64,000 nucleotides of DNA from Gymnopus androsaceus JB14 (lineage: Eukaryota; Basidiomycota; Agaricomycetes; Agaricales; Omphalotaceae). Made by a program: the position numbers and the translations under genes. Of the stretch, positions 35,081 to 45,779 are shown piece after piece. Under the pieces are notes generated by a model. The model did no database searches. It saw only the letters and a list, made by a program, of their open reading frames with translations, and had not been told where the DNA came from. The DNA lies in contig ML769668.1 in the NCBI GenBank assembly GCA_009733575.1, forward strand, positions 23,701 to 87,700. Reading direction: 5' to 3'. The number at the start of each line of letters is the position of its first letter. Positions within the stretch are counted from its first letter, which is position 1.

Positions 35081-37460
35081 ATGTCTTTGCCAATGCCTAC
35101 TGGTTTCGACGATTTCTTAAATCCAACTTTCTCTACTCCATCTATGCCAAGTTGCTCCAACAAGAATAATATGTTGGGGAATAGCGCCCACAGTGCACAA
35201 AGTGAGCAGTATCTATCTCGTAAAACCAAAACTAACCATCTTTATTGTCTAGATTGGTCTTTACCTCAAGTCAATCATGAAAACCAGAATATTTCATCAA
35301 TTGGCCAAAACTATTCATACACAATGCAACTTGAACAAAAAAATCTTGAATTGCAGCGGCAGGTGCTGGTCCTTTCTACCAAAAACAGTCTTTTGAAGTG
35401 AGTCTCCTCGAAAAGATGACAGGAAAAAAATAACGTACTATCATTACAGGTCAATCAATGATAAACTTGTTCGCTCTGTTCCTACTTTACTGGATCTGAC
35501 GATGGGCACCAACCAGTCGCAGCAGAAACAGCACGCACAGACAGACTTTCCAAATGTAAAGTATTGGCATCAAGTGTCTTGGACAGCTTCCAACAAAGAA
35601 GAGAGTCAACTCACAGGCGATGATGATGATGGCGAGAGAAGGCGGGGTAACAGTGCTGCCAGTCAAGGTATTAATGTGTCGATGAAGTTCATCGTGGAGG
35701 CAGATGGAATGATTATTGATGGATACCGTGCAACAGCTATGCGTAATGCGGCCTATGGATTATTCGTTCAGTTCCGTGACGAAGGCAGACATCCCGTTCA
35801 GTGGACACAGGCTTTGCATGAGATCAAGACGAGATTTTACAGGGAGATGACTAAGCTGTTTCCTGAGCTTGGTTATTGTTCTAATGACTGGAAATCACAG
35901 CGAATTGCTACTACGATTTATCCAGGGTGGTATGGCCGGCACGGCAAGGGCACGAGAACCAAGGTCAAAACAGAGGTGAAAATAGAGGCCAATTGGGAGA
36001 ATACCAGTTCTCTTGGACTTGACGGAGACTCCCTGAGTTTGGGGAAAAGAAAAGCATGCACAGATGCTCGAGATGATGGGAAAAAAGCAAAGACAGGGCT
36101 AACCGCACTTGATGACAGCACAAATCATGAGCATGTTGCTCAACGTCTCACAGTACGCTTCTTCCAGTTTGGTTTTCCGTACTCTCTTTCCCTCTCGTTC
36201 CTACTGTTCCTGCCACTGATATCTCTTGTCTAGATTGTCAATCCATTGTAAACGGATTAATTTCATGGAATAGCTTCAAGTTAATTGCTAACTTCATTAT
36301 CCCCCTAGAAAAAGCAAGAAAAAGGTGAAGAAGTCGAACCCAGTGTTACCACTGCCAGCTGGAGAGGTGTCGGAGCGAAACGAAGGAAATCGTGTTCAGG
36401 TGCGTGAGTTATATTGTCTAATCTTTTTGAGCTAAGCCATGCCACTAGATCGACAATGATATCCCGATGCCTGAAGGTGATGACATACATACTTCACCAA
36501 TTCCAGCTGTCACGGATCCCACAGAAGCTGCTAACAATGCACCCGTATGTTCAATGCCATGTTTCCCGGTTGTTGCTAATGCATGCTCAGGTCATTTTCA
36601 CTCAATCGTCTGGCACTGGCGGTATCGAGCCTGTTACAAGCAACACTGTCAACTTACCTCCTCAAGTCGCTCTTCACTCAGTTATGTCCGGCCAACCTTC
36701 TGTCTCCGATGGTACCGAGCCTGCTGGCATTGTAACAAGCAATACCAATGATTTACCTCCTCCAGTCACGATGGACTTGACTCCAACTGGCTTGAAATCA
36801 CCTGCATCCCCGTTTACACCTGCCACAGCCAGAGCAAGCCCAAACCTTGCTTCTGTCCGCAACAACGCCTCCGAATCAATGGATTCCACTTTGACGACCA
36901 CATCAGCAAACTCTACCTCCTCGAGCCCCAGTGTTGTGACACCACCAGATCCTGCGGCTGCTACTTCCGATACCATAAACAATGGCGCCTTGGAAATGAT
37001 GGATTTAACTTCCGCGACTCCATCATCCTCTATTGCTTCTACTTCCTTGATCACAGCCCCTCCAGCTACTGCTGCTTCCAAGACCAAGGTTGCAAAGGGC
37101 ATGGCTCGCCCTTATCAGCCATCCAAGACCTCAAAAACCCCACGGTAAGCCATATAGTTGTTTATGATTATGGATTGTATCTGACATCTGTTTATCACCC
37201 AGTGGTCTTTGCGCCATCGATTGGATGGCGAAACATCCTAAAGCGACAGTGGCAGATTTCGCCGCTCATTGGGATAGTGTGAAGGGAGGAGAAATCGGAA
37301 AGGTGTGGATTAGTCTTTCTAATCAATGCCAATGCTAATGCACAATTGAAGGCATATGAGGCTCGTTCCGATTCTGCTGCTGCAAAAGCCCTTCAAAAAG
37401 TATGTTTCGTCTTTCCTTGTTATGAATCTCTATTGATGTTGTTTGCAGGCTGCTCAGTAG
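35081..37460 (+). CDS. Intact ten-exon gene, 627 aa, unknown (transposon-associated?)
   Basis: Exons 35081-35201, 35253-35397, 35450-36152, 36234-36247, 36309-36399, 36449-36544, 36591-37144, 37203-37302, 37352-37399 and 37449-37460 give one continuous frame of 627 codons. Exon 4 is a 14-nt microexon needed to keep the frame. The first ATG with this frame is 35081. Domains: a short coiled coil (LELQRQVLVLSTKN, residues about 70-88), a folded region at about residues 160-250 (AYGLFVQFRDEGRHP, ELGYCSNDWKSQRIATTIYP), basic clusters that look like nuclear signals (GKRKACTDARDDGKKAK, KSKKKVKKSN), a Ser/Thr/Pro-rich stretch and a short C-terminal domain (CAIDWMAKHPKATVADFAAH). The central block resembles proteins expanded in agaric genomes near transposons; I cannot name the family. 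Nuclear location and a role with DNA are inferences. Confidence 0.7.
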
Positions 37461-38507
37461 TGCTATATTGCATCGATGTATACTGTTGTACAGTGATTCC
37501 GAGGTAATGCAGCGTAAATAGCATGAATCAACATATATCATTATACATCTTTTGAATACAATTGGCAATGATTCAGAGCGATCCAAAGCAATACAGAACA
37601 AAATGAAATGAATCGCTGCGAATATATCTGAATGAGTGTGAAACGGACTTGAATCGTTCTCAATCAATCCAATCGAAAAAAAATCGATGTATTCTCGTTT
37701 TTAAAATTCATAGTGATTCGTGGCGATTTAATCACTACCAATCACTCCGAATCGCTCCCGACCGACGGACTTTTCACTGGGCTTGGTGAGCCGGGCCCCA
37801 GCTGGCACAACACTACAGAAAACATTCACTCACTTTACAGCATAGCTAGTAGAAGTAGGGCTGCAATTAACACAACTCATATCAGGCTTCTATACCAGTG
37901 TATCACAGTACCTTAGCTGTCCATGTACTTGTATATATCCCAAGTCACCCCAACTATATCACATAAGTCACTTTTCTGAGCTTCCAGTACATTGGTATTG
38001 TAGTACTGTAACTGTCACAGTTAAGACATGTAGCCATATTCTATGTTAATGTTAGTGAATATACTGGTTAGTCTTGTTTGTGGTACTGAGCTATACTCTA
38101 CTAATAGTCTAATACTATACGTGAACCATAATTACATGGCCATAGGATAACCATACTTATATGGAAGTACCCTAACCATATTTATGCAGTAGTACCATAA
38201 CAATATTGATATGGTAGTAGTGTATGAATATGGTTATGATGGTACTATTACAATAACATATCATCATGATTGGGTAATCTTGTACTATTACAACCAGCTA
38301 TTCATGGATTTCAGAAAAATTCACAATAGAAGATAACAAAAAATATGCCAAAACCTCGAGAATAAATTTACTCTACTTCTTGATTTTTGAGAGGTAATAC
38401 ATGATTGAACAGTTGGTCAAAAGCAGTAATGATACAGTAACCATATTCATGTGACTGGTCCATAACCATACTTATATGGCAGTATCATAACTGTATTTGT
38501 AATGTAT
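37461..38507. other. Intergenic AT-rich DNA with degenerate minisatellite
   Basis: No gene is seen. From about 38030 the sequence is built of loose repeats of the type ATAACCATACTTATATGG-AGTACC, an early, decayed part of the minisatellite that is clearer after 38700. Confidence 0.6.
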
Positions 38508-38510
38508 ACA

Positions 38511-38692
38511 CACATGGGATTTAGAAAAAAAACGCATTGAGCAGATATGCACACTGAAATATTTCAACAAGCCACAGATAGCATATCACTGCTCACATGA
38601 TAATTTCCATGCCCAATGATAGCTTATTGGGAGTTACGTGCAATTTTCAGTGCAGAAATTTGCTCAGCAGATTTTTTTCTGAATCCCATGTG
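38511..38692. mobile_element. 182-bp MITE (family F2) with 3-bp target duplication
   Basis: The terminal inverted repeats start CACATGGGATTTAGAAAAAA and CACATGGGATTCAGAAAAAA and stay similar for about 45 bp. A target duplication ACA flanks it at 38508-38510 and 38693-38695. Its CACA start and 3-bp duplication are the same as in family F1, which suggests the same transposase type. Confidence 0.8.
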
Positions 38693-38695
38693 ACA

Positions 38696-39290
38696 GTGGC
38701 ACCACAACCACCTTTGTCTGGTGTCACTGTATGGTGCCTCTGTACCAATATTTATCCAGTGCCACCCTAATCATATTTATATGGTGCCACTGTAAATATG
38801 GTGCCACCCTAACCATATTTATTTAGTGCCACTGTAGCAATATTTATACAGTGCCACTGTAAATATGGTGCCATCCTAACTGTATTCATATGATGCCACT
38901 GTAACAATATTTATACAGTGCCACTGTAACCATACCACATCAGCAAAACCTGTATTTTGCATTTCAATTCCCACAGCAATACTTAAAATTCCCAGCGCTC
39001 CCAGAGCTCCCAGTGCTGTCAGAAATATAAAATCAAATGTTATTTCCAAATAACGTAATTTTGCGGCCTCTGGGAGCTTCTGGGAGACCCCTCCTGCATT
39101 GGCCAGACCATCTGAGTGCTGGGACACTGGAGAGCTGGGAGCTCTGGACAGTTCGCTCAAGCACTTACAGGTTTTGCTGATGCAGTGCTACCATAATAAC
39201 ATTTACATGGTGCCATCCTAACCATACTCATACAGTACCACTGACCATAGTTATACAGTGCCACCATAACCATATATGGTATGGTTTATA
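38696..39290. repeat. Degenerate GTGCCACTGTAACCATATTTATA minisatellite
   Basis: Irregular tandem copies of a unit that alternates GTGCCACTGTAA with CCATATTTATA. The same satellite appears in reverse orientation at 63660-63960. A 245-bp inverted-repeat element interrupts it at 38938-39182. Confidence 0.75.
38938..39182. mobile_element. 245-bp inverted-repeat element, CATCAGCAAAACCTG ends
   Basis: The ends CATCAGCAAAACCTGTA and TACAGGTTTTGCTGATG are perfect inverted repeats of 17 bp, inserted in the minisatellite. The dinucleotide CA flanks both sides. The interior is rich in short GGGAGCT / AGCTCCC palindromes. Two other loci (56946 and 57849) start with the same CATCAGCAAAAC word. Confidence 0.7.
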
Positions 39291-40435
39291 TCCCTACCCC
39301 TGCTGCTGTTTTATGAGAATTGTCTGATTTTTTGTGATTATTACCCATTATTGGGTCTCCTTTGCCAAAGATCCAGGGTCATGTGACTGCAATACACCCT
39401 CTGAATATTTTCCCTATTTTTGTGACTTTTCCAGGATTTTTCTGGGATGTATGAGACCTAATTCACACTGCCAATAATCATGTTTCAGCCAAGCTGAAGC
39501 ATAATGGGAAATAAATTATTTCAATCCCTATATGAAGCATACTTTTTCAGAAAAATGTAGGAGTTGTATATTTCAATATAGCAATGAATAAATTGAATTC
39601 CAACATTCTGAAGTGGGAACTTTACATAGATGTGCAAAAGAGAAGCTTTCAATCAGACTCTGGAAACAATAGATTCAATGTGGACTTGAAAGCCCTGCTC
39701 TCACAATAAAAGTGAAAGTAATTGTTTTGGAGAACAATTCAATTTTCCACTGAAATTTTGCCTTGAGCTGTGCGGTTTGGCAGCGGCCCGAGAATCGAAG
39801 CATTGTCTTTTGGGAACCAGCTGAAAGGTTCTTTGAAATAGTTGCTTTCACTCTTATTGTGAAGCAAAAGTATTCAGTCCACATCGAAACTGTTGTTTTT
39901 AGAGCTCAATTGAAAAGCGCTCTTTCAGAAGTCTGTTTAAAATTCAAAATTCAGAGCGTCTAAATGTAATTCCTTCATAAGTTCATTGAAATATTTATTT
40001 TATATACTTGTATGAAAAAGTCTGAAATAATTCATTTCTCACAGTACTTCAGCCTGGCTGAAGTATTATCATTGACAGTGTGATTTTCGAGTTTTTACAC
40101 GAGTTTTTACACAAAATAAGCGCCGGTGGGTGCTAAATTAAGTCTCAAGTCACATGCCAAAAATTAAAGTTTGCCCAGGGCGCACTTTTGCCCCCTTTTC
40201 AGCATTTTTCATGATTTTTTCAGAAATATATAAGCTTAACCACTGACTTTTTTTGTGAAATAAGCGTCGGAGGGCGGGAATTAAGCGCCGGTGAGTGCAC
40301 TATATATGCCAGTGGGCAGGCATTTCTCTCGAAACACTGCTGTCGCTGTCTTTTTCAACAGCAATGGCCCAATAATGATATAATGCTATTTGATGGTATT
40401 CCATCATTTTGGGAGGGTGCCGGAGGTGCCGTAGG
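39291..40435 (+). repeat. Dispersed repeat R1, interrupted by MITE F1
   Basis: Matches the reverse complement of about 63135-63655. It includes a stretch with GCGCTTATTT / AAATAAGCGC motifs and a GGGTGCCGGAGGTGCCG segment at the right end. The MITE at 39464-40082 is absent from the other copy. No gene is seen in it. Confidence 0.7.
39464..40082. mobile_element. Foldback MITE F1, independent insertion with ATT duplication
   Basis: Ends CACACTGCCAATAATCATG and TATTATCATTGACAGTGTG. ATT is present at 39461-39463 and 40083-40085. The unoccupied version of this site is present near 63497, with a single ATT. Internal structure is the same foldback with a GC-rich centre as at 8082. Confidence 0.92.
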
Positions 40436-40439
40436 TGAT

Positions 40440-40841
40440 TGGGATCGTATTACTGACACCACCGAACTTCTCGCCACCTGCATCTTGCAGCCGAAATGAA
40501 GAGAGCCGAAACTGCAGGAAGCCAACAAATCTGTTCGCCGGACATGACAACGCGCTATTGATGACTTAATGCGACAACATCACAATCAATTGGACTTCCA
40601 CAACTATGAGCCTGGCATGTATGTGTGGCTTCACGAATTCCAGCTCGAAACGCAGAAAGGAAACAAGACTGATTGGACTTACTCGGGACCATATGTCATC
40701 CATGCAAAGCAAGATTCCGGTTCTTACGTCCCTCGCGAATTGGATGGCGCAATAATGCATGGACATGTCCATGCGCAGAGACTGAGACTCTTCTTTCCTG
40801 GATATCTTGTGGGACATGGAATTGGTTTACAGTGGTTTTGA
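40440..40841 (+). pseudogene. Ty3/gypsy integrase C-terminal fragment
   Basis: The frame contains YEPGMYVWLHEFQLETQKGN, WTYSGPYVIHAKQ and GHVHAQRLRLFF, the typical end of agaric Ty3/gypsy Pol after the integrase core. Upstream, WDRITDTTELLA and LQEANKSVRRT continue the match through two stops (TGA near 40497 and near 40547). The integrase core, RT and protease are absent. Not obviously part of the element at 59-61.8 kb. Confidence 0.75.
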
Positions 40842-42205
40842 ATTCATCTGGTTATTGGCAGGGTATGGTTAGGTGGTTCCATGGTTAGTCCTGTATCTGT
40901 CACGCATCCACTTCCTCCCTGCGTCCATTATTTCCGGTCACATCCTCTACCCTTGTTCACTCTTCCATGTTTCGCATTCTGATTTTCTTGACCTAGACAT
41001 TTGTTTCCATCCCCACGTTCACTGATCCCCTTTCGCCTTCACCTGCTGCCATTGTTTACTCATCTTCCCCTTCCTTTCACGTTTGGGTTCATGTGGTCGT
41101 TGTGTATGTTCTTCTGATTTTCCTACCATTTTCTTTCCTTCATTTTTTTTACTTAAGAGTACAAGGTTGTACTCAAACAATCCCCCTCTGTAGTAGGGTT
41201 ACACGGTCTACTCATAGATAAGTCTCCCTTTTAATCTTTCTCTCTTACCATACATTCCAACCTCTCACCAATGGCCTCTATACAATATCTTAGTATAAAC
41301 TTGATGGAAATGGTGATGGCAAAGGGATAGTCATCATCCAGGCCTCCAGCACATTGCCAGAGCCTACCCAACTCTGCGAGAAGCCTAGTCCACTTCTTAT
41401 TGACATGCAGGATTGCACTAAGAGGTACCCCGATGTGACTTGAACTAAACTGGACACTTCTCCGGACAGCTCAGCCTTGGCTTACCATACATAGCACCTG
41501 TACCCCATACTTTGTACCCCGTGCTAGGGCGCTAAATCAAGTTTCCTTCTTGCACTCTTACCTCCATCATCTGCGTGAACTACCGGGTAGTTCACCAGAT
41601 TGTTCTTATCGTTGACTGACTACGGTGTAGCAGTCATCCCTTGTACTTCCGTCAATCAAGAGCACGCTAGAAGGTATTCTCTCACGGTCTTCTCAATCTT
41701 TTTCGCGTTTGCGTCCCTCTTGCCACTCAAGACGCGTCATCACCACACAAGTACTTTGCTCATACGAAGCCCTTTGTGTTCTCGTTCAATCTTACATCTA
41801 CTTTACGGATACTCGAGCCTGTAGACTCGACTATTCTTCCTCTGCCCCAGGTGAAGCGCTGCTTTGACCCGACTAGTACTCTGGCCGTTCCTTCTTAGGA
41901 CGGATAACTCTTCTACAGTATATTTGAAGTTGAAGCTGAAGAAGTCTATGTGTTCAATTACAATCAAAAATCGAATTGTTAGGTGAAAAATAACTTCATA
42001 TGTACAGCTCTGGAAAGAATTTTCAATAAATATTATGTTGATGTGAATATTCCTGCAAGCTTAGCCACATATTTACATGACATACTTAGAGTGAGTGTAA
42101 GATTGTGGACTTTGCACAAGCTCACAAATATGTCTACCAAGCTTCACACAATCACGTCAAGCTTCCCAGAATCGGTTGTTGTTTCAACTTGTTGATCAAG
42201 TTGAA
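40842..42205. other. Intergenic; possible decayed LTR
   Basis: Follows the integrase tail. Pyrimidine-rich DNA to about 41140 is followed by a stretch with TGTAGTAGGGTTACACGG at about 41188. The position would suit the 3' end of the gypsy element and its LTR, but I see no matching second LTR or target duplication, so the boundaries are not claimed. Confidence 0.3.
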
Positions 42206-44258
42206 CTAACATCTGTTGGGACCCATTAGTTCAGCTTTCACTGAAATTACAGACTTTGCAACTACCTGAGGCCTACTGTTACCAGGTCTTCCAGATACTC
42301 CTGAGCGCCCTCTGCTATGCTGTTCCAAGTTTGATAAATCACCGGAAAGTGGAATGTCCGTGCTGACATTGACAACTCCATGGTTTTTGTGTAGAGATGC
42401 TCTAGAATTCACTGTGTACTTGATGTTAAGTAAGTAGAAATTGATCAATAGTATGTGGTCCCTACAGGTAGCCAGAAGAGAATTGAAGTAGACTGCTTTG
42501 TAATATGTGTCATGCCAATTGTGGAATATTGCAAGCATTACTTACGCTTTGGAACAATATGATAAATACCAATGTAAATATCTGTGGTAGGCCATGCGAC
42601 GTACTAAAATAGCATGCAAAACACAATCAATATGTAAAATTTTAAGAAATATGAATTCAATACTCACAGTAACCAAAACAAATGCTTGAGTCACGCTGTT
42701 GTGGAGCACGCATTGGTGTATCTTCGAGGATGATAATTCTCAAGTTTCTTACGTTGTTAACAAGCCTAAGTTAAGTATGTGGCCACCAAAGTTAGCATTA
42801 TACTACCATAGCATAGTAAAATGGCATACATGAGCTGATAATATAGGCTGAGATCCAGTTGATGATTCTGTTTGTCCTAAGCGAGTGCATGAATGTTAAT
42901 AGCCTGTATGTGTCTTGGATAGTTAACATACTCCTTGAATTTAGATCGGTTCTGGTTCAGGGACAAACATAACCCTCCGGTGATGAGCATGTCGCCAGTC
43001 ATACCTGTAGCAAGAGCAGTCTTCACCAAGGTCTATAGCGCCAATGATGAGATATGTATAAAGTAAGCAAAGTCAGTCTGGAGTACCGAAACTGTTGTTG
43101 ATGAGAATCCTTCGATATTGTGAGAGCGCCACCTGTATAATGTGTTAGGTATTAACTTCATTCTCCAATGAATTCAATAAGTTTAAGCACCCAAGAGCTG
43201 ATGTAGCTGTTGCAGATTTGCCAATAATCTTGAATATGTTAAACCTACACCAATCATAACCTATTACATACCGCACGTTGTCCCTGGATTCAAAAAGTGA
43301 GAGTATGATTAGCTGAGTTGAGTACTAAGTTTGTATTTCTTGGCATACCAAAATTGATCAATGACAAAGTCACCTAAGAAAACTGATGTTAGCTCTGAAA
43401 CTACCAGAAATTTTAGCAAGAGCATCTCTAACCGCTGTTGACAGTACTGGAACGAGAAAACATATTTTAAGCCTCCATACTAATTTACAGGTTTTTTTTG
43501 TGTGTTAGCAGCAGTCAACGCTCTTGCAGACTAGAGCACCCACAAATCCAAAGCCTTCGACACATGAATCTATCCGTATTCTTGAGTCACATAAATTAAC
43601 TCTGAGGGAATATTGATTCTTACAGTGAGCACAAGAAATTATTGATAGCCTAGTCTGTTATTAGTCTCTTGAGCAAATTCATGAATTTTTCTGTACCGAA
43701 GGATAAATTGCCATCTGTTTGGGAGGAGTTGGTGAGCAAGGAACATCTGTCAATTATCCATGGTACATTTACCGAATGTCCCCTTGGAACGCTGCTCAGC
43801 TCATGGCACAATGAGTGGAAAAGAGGCTACATACCATGTTGGTAAGGCAAGAATTTCGAAATCTCCAAAATGTTGGACCATGTAATAATAGTTACCTTGC
43901 ACAAGGAAAGCAAGGTCAATTATATCTAAAATTCTGTTGTGCAAATTGAGCTGTTTTTACAGGTTGTTGAGCTGAACATAGCCTACAAGAGAACAAAGAC
44001 CTATAAAACTCCGTGTTAGTTAAGGATTCAATACAATCAAGCTTGATTTTACGAATGCTTTGAGTAATTGAGGGTCTTTGCCACTGGTTCGATAGAACTG
44101 CAATGCTTGAACCAGAGTAACACCTCCAAGCCTTTAGCCAACAGTTCAACCATCACACCGAATATATTTACGAGTGAAGCTTACAAGGTATGGACCACTA
44201 AGCCCAGGAGCAGTGCACCTAAGATACTGTTGAGATTAATGTCTGGACTTGTGGACAT
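42206..44258 (-). CDS. DUF6534-type integral membrane protein, multi-exon
   Basis: Minus-strand gene starting at ATG 44258. The exons I can fix are 44258-44185, 44131-44053, 44000-43987 (14-nt microexon) and 43933-43835. They give a frame with a first membrane helix (ILGALLLGLVV), LQFYRTSGKDPQLLKAF, a second helix (FVLLILDIIDLAF) and NYYYMVQHFG. Further exons are recognisable by residues: MFLAHQLLPNRWQFIL (about 43735), TALATGMTGDMLITGGLC (about 43020), RTNRIINWISAYIIS (about 42890-42845) and YFNSLLAT joined by a 50-nt-class intron to LNSRASLHKNHG (about 42500-42370). The stop is at 42206. This is the order of the seven-helix DUF6534 family, abundant in Agaricomycetes and of unknown function. 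Middle exon borders are not all certain, so an isolated break cannot be excluded. Confidence 0.72.
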
Positions 44259-45779
44259 GATGATGGACAGGCCAGAGGAGACATTTTCTCATGGTCTTAT
44301 GTAGGACAATATTTCAGATCATCTTAATAAATCGAAAGATTTGAACTGCATGGGTTGCTGCACAGAGGGTGCCCTTCCTGTGCAAACACTCAGGTTCTCC
44401 TGATGATCAGCACTATGATCCCGGACAGATGAACAAATCAACCTGTGACCATCAGCATCATGATGATTATGTAGTGCACCAATGGGCGCTAACTGATGTC
44501 AGTTGCTTGACAGTTAAGTATTCACGGCATTGCCAGCAGGTATGGATGGAAAAACCGTTGTAAAACCATCAGAATACACCATTTTCTCAAAATGGGTTGA
44601 CACCTTACACGGTAAGTTCCCGAATTTTGACCAGTGGATGATGATCTCAGATGGTGTGCATCTTTTAATGCTTTTCAATTAGTTCATTCTGAAGCATCAC
44701 AAATACCAGTGGAAGGACACGGATTCTTAGTATGCTCTCATGCCCCAACTATACTAGAAGAAGATGGAGCATGTGAAGTATTCATGAACTCAAAAGATGA
44801 CATTCAAAGATAGTTATTATATGCTTCCTAAATCAATCAAATTTGGTTACAGCACTGAACAAAAACAGTTCTAATTGACAGCTGTTGTAAGTCAACTTGA
44901 ACGTCAAAGATGAGAAGAAGCAAAGGTGAAGAATGAATCGGCGGAGATGGTGGAGCTCTTGTCTAAGCTCGCTCTCACTACCTTGGGATTGAGCCAGGTA
45001 AAATGGCTATAGCTCTGCCATGTTCTTGCCAAGCTCCTGTATGTACACTACTCTACTAGTAGAAATAATGTCTACTGTAAAAAGTTCCATGTACAGAAGC
45101 AATGTTCACATGCATTTCATGGTCCGAAATTAGGCAATGGCCCTGGTTTTGACGATGACATATGCAAAGAACTTATTTTACTCAAATTTTCAATGTGTCA
45201 TGGTCAAATTTGGCTCCATCGCCTAACTTTTGACCATGACCATTGCCTCTGTACATATGGAGCTACGGTATGATTTGACAGTCATAGTCAAATAAGATTA
45301 ATCAATGTTCAAATTTGCCACAGAGTGTCTCGCCCTCAGGCTAGGCCAATTCAGCATCCACCATGCAATAGTGCTTCTCCTGCATCATAAGAAAGTGATG
45401 GATATCCTAGCCACATATGCTCTAGCATTGCATTTGCTCCCTTTAGCTTTAGTTTTAACCGAAAGAAGGAGGATGACAGTTTCCATACTACTCTTTTCAA
45501 GTGTCGGTGCTTGTTGTCACTGGATTTGTTGAAATGAATTTAATAGGCAAGATATACTTTCTCTGGAAATAGCAGAGGGTGGAAGGGTTTGGATAACGGT
45601 CATTTAAGGGTAAATGCTCCCTCAAATTGTGAGAGCTGTACGGGTAAATTTTGCGGAGGAGAGGAGACGGTGTGTTACTGCAGCTCTTCAAAATTATAAA
45701 GACAGATAATTTTCCCACATCATCAAGTGCAGAGCTCACGTATGTACCGTTAATCTGCATGCTAGAAATAAGTAAGCAT
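44259..45779. other. Intergenic, no gene seen
   Basis: About 1.5 kb without a recognisable protein on either strand. Short frames (for example 44369-44563, 45305-45532) look like chance. A weak inverted repeat around GGTCAAA / TTTGACC lies at about 45120-45250. Confidence 0.45.
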
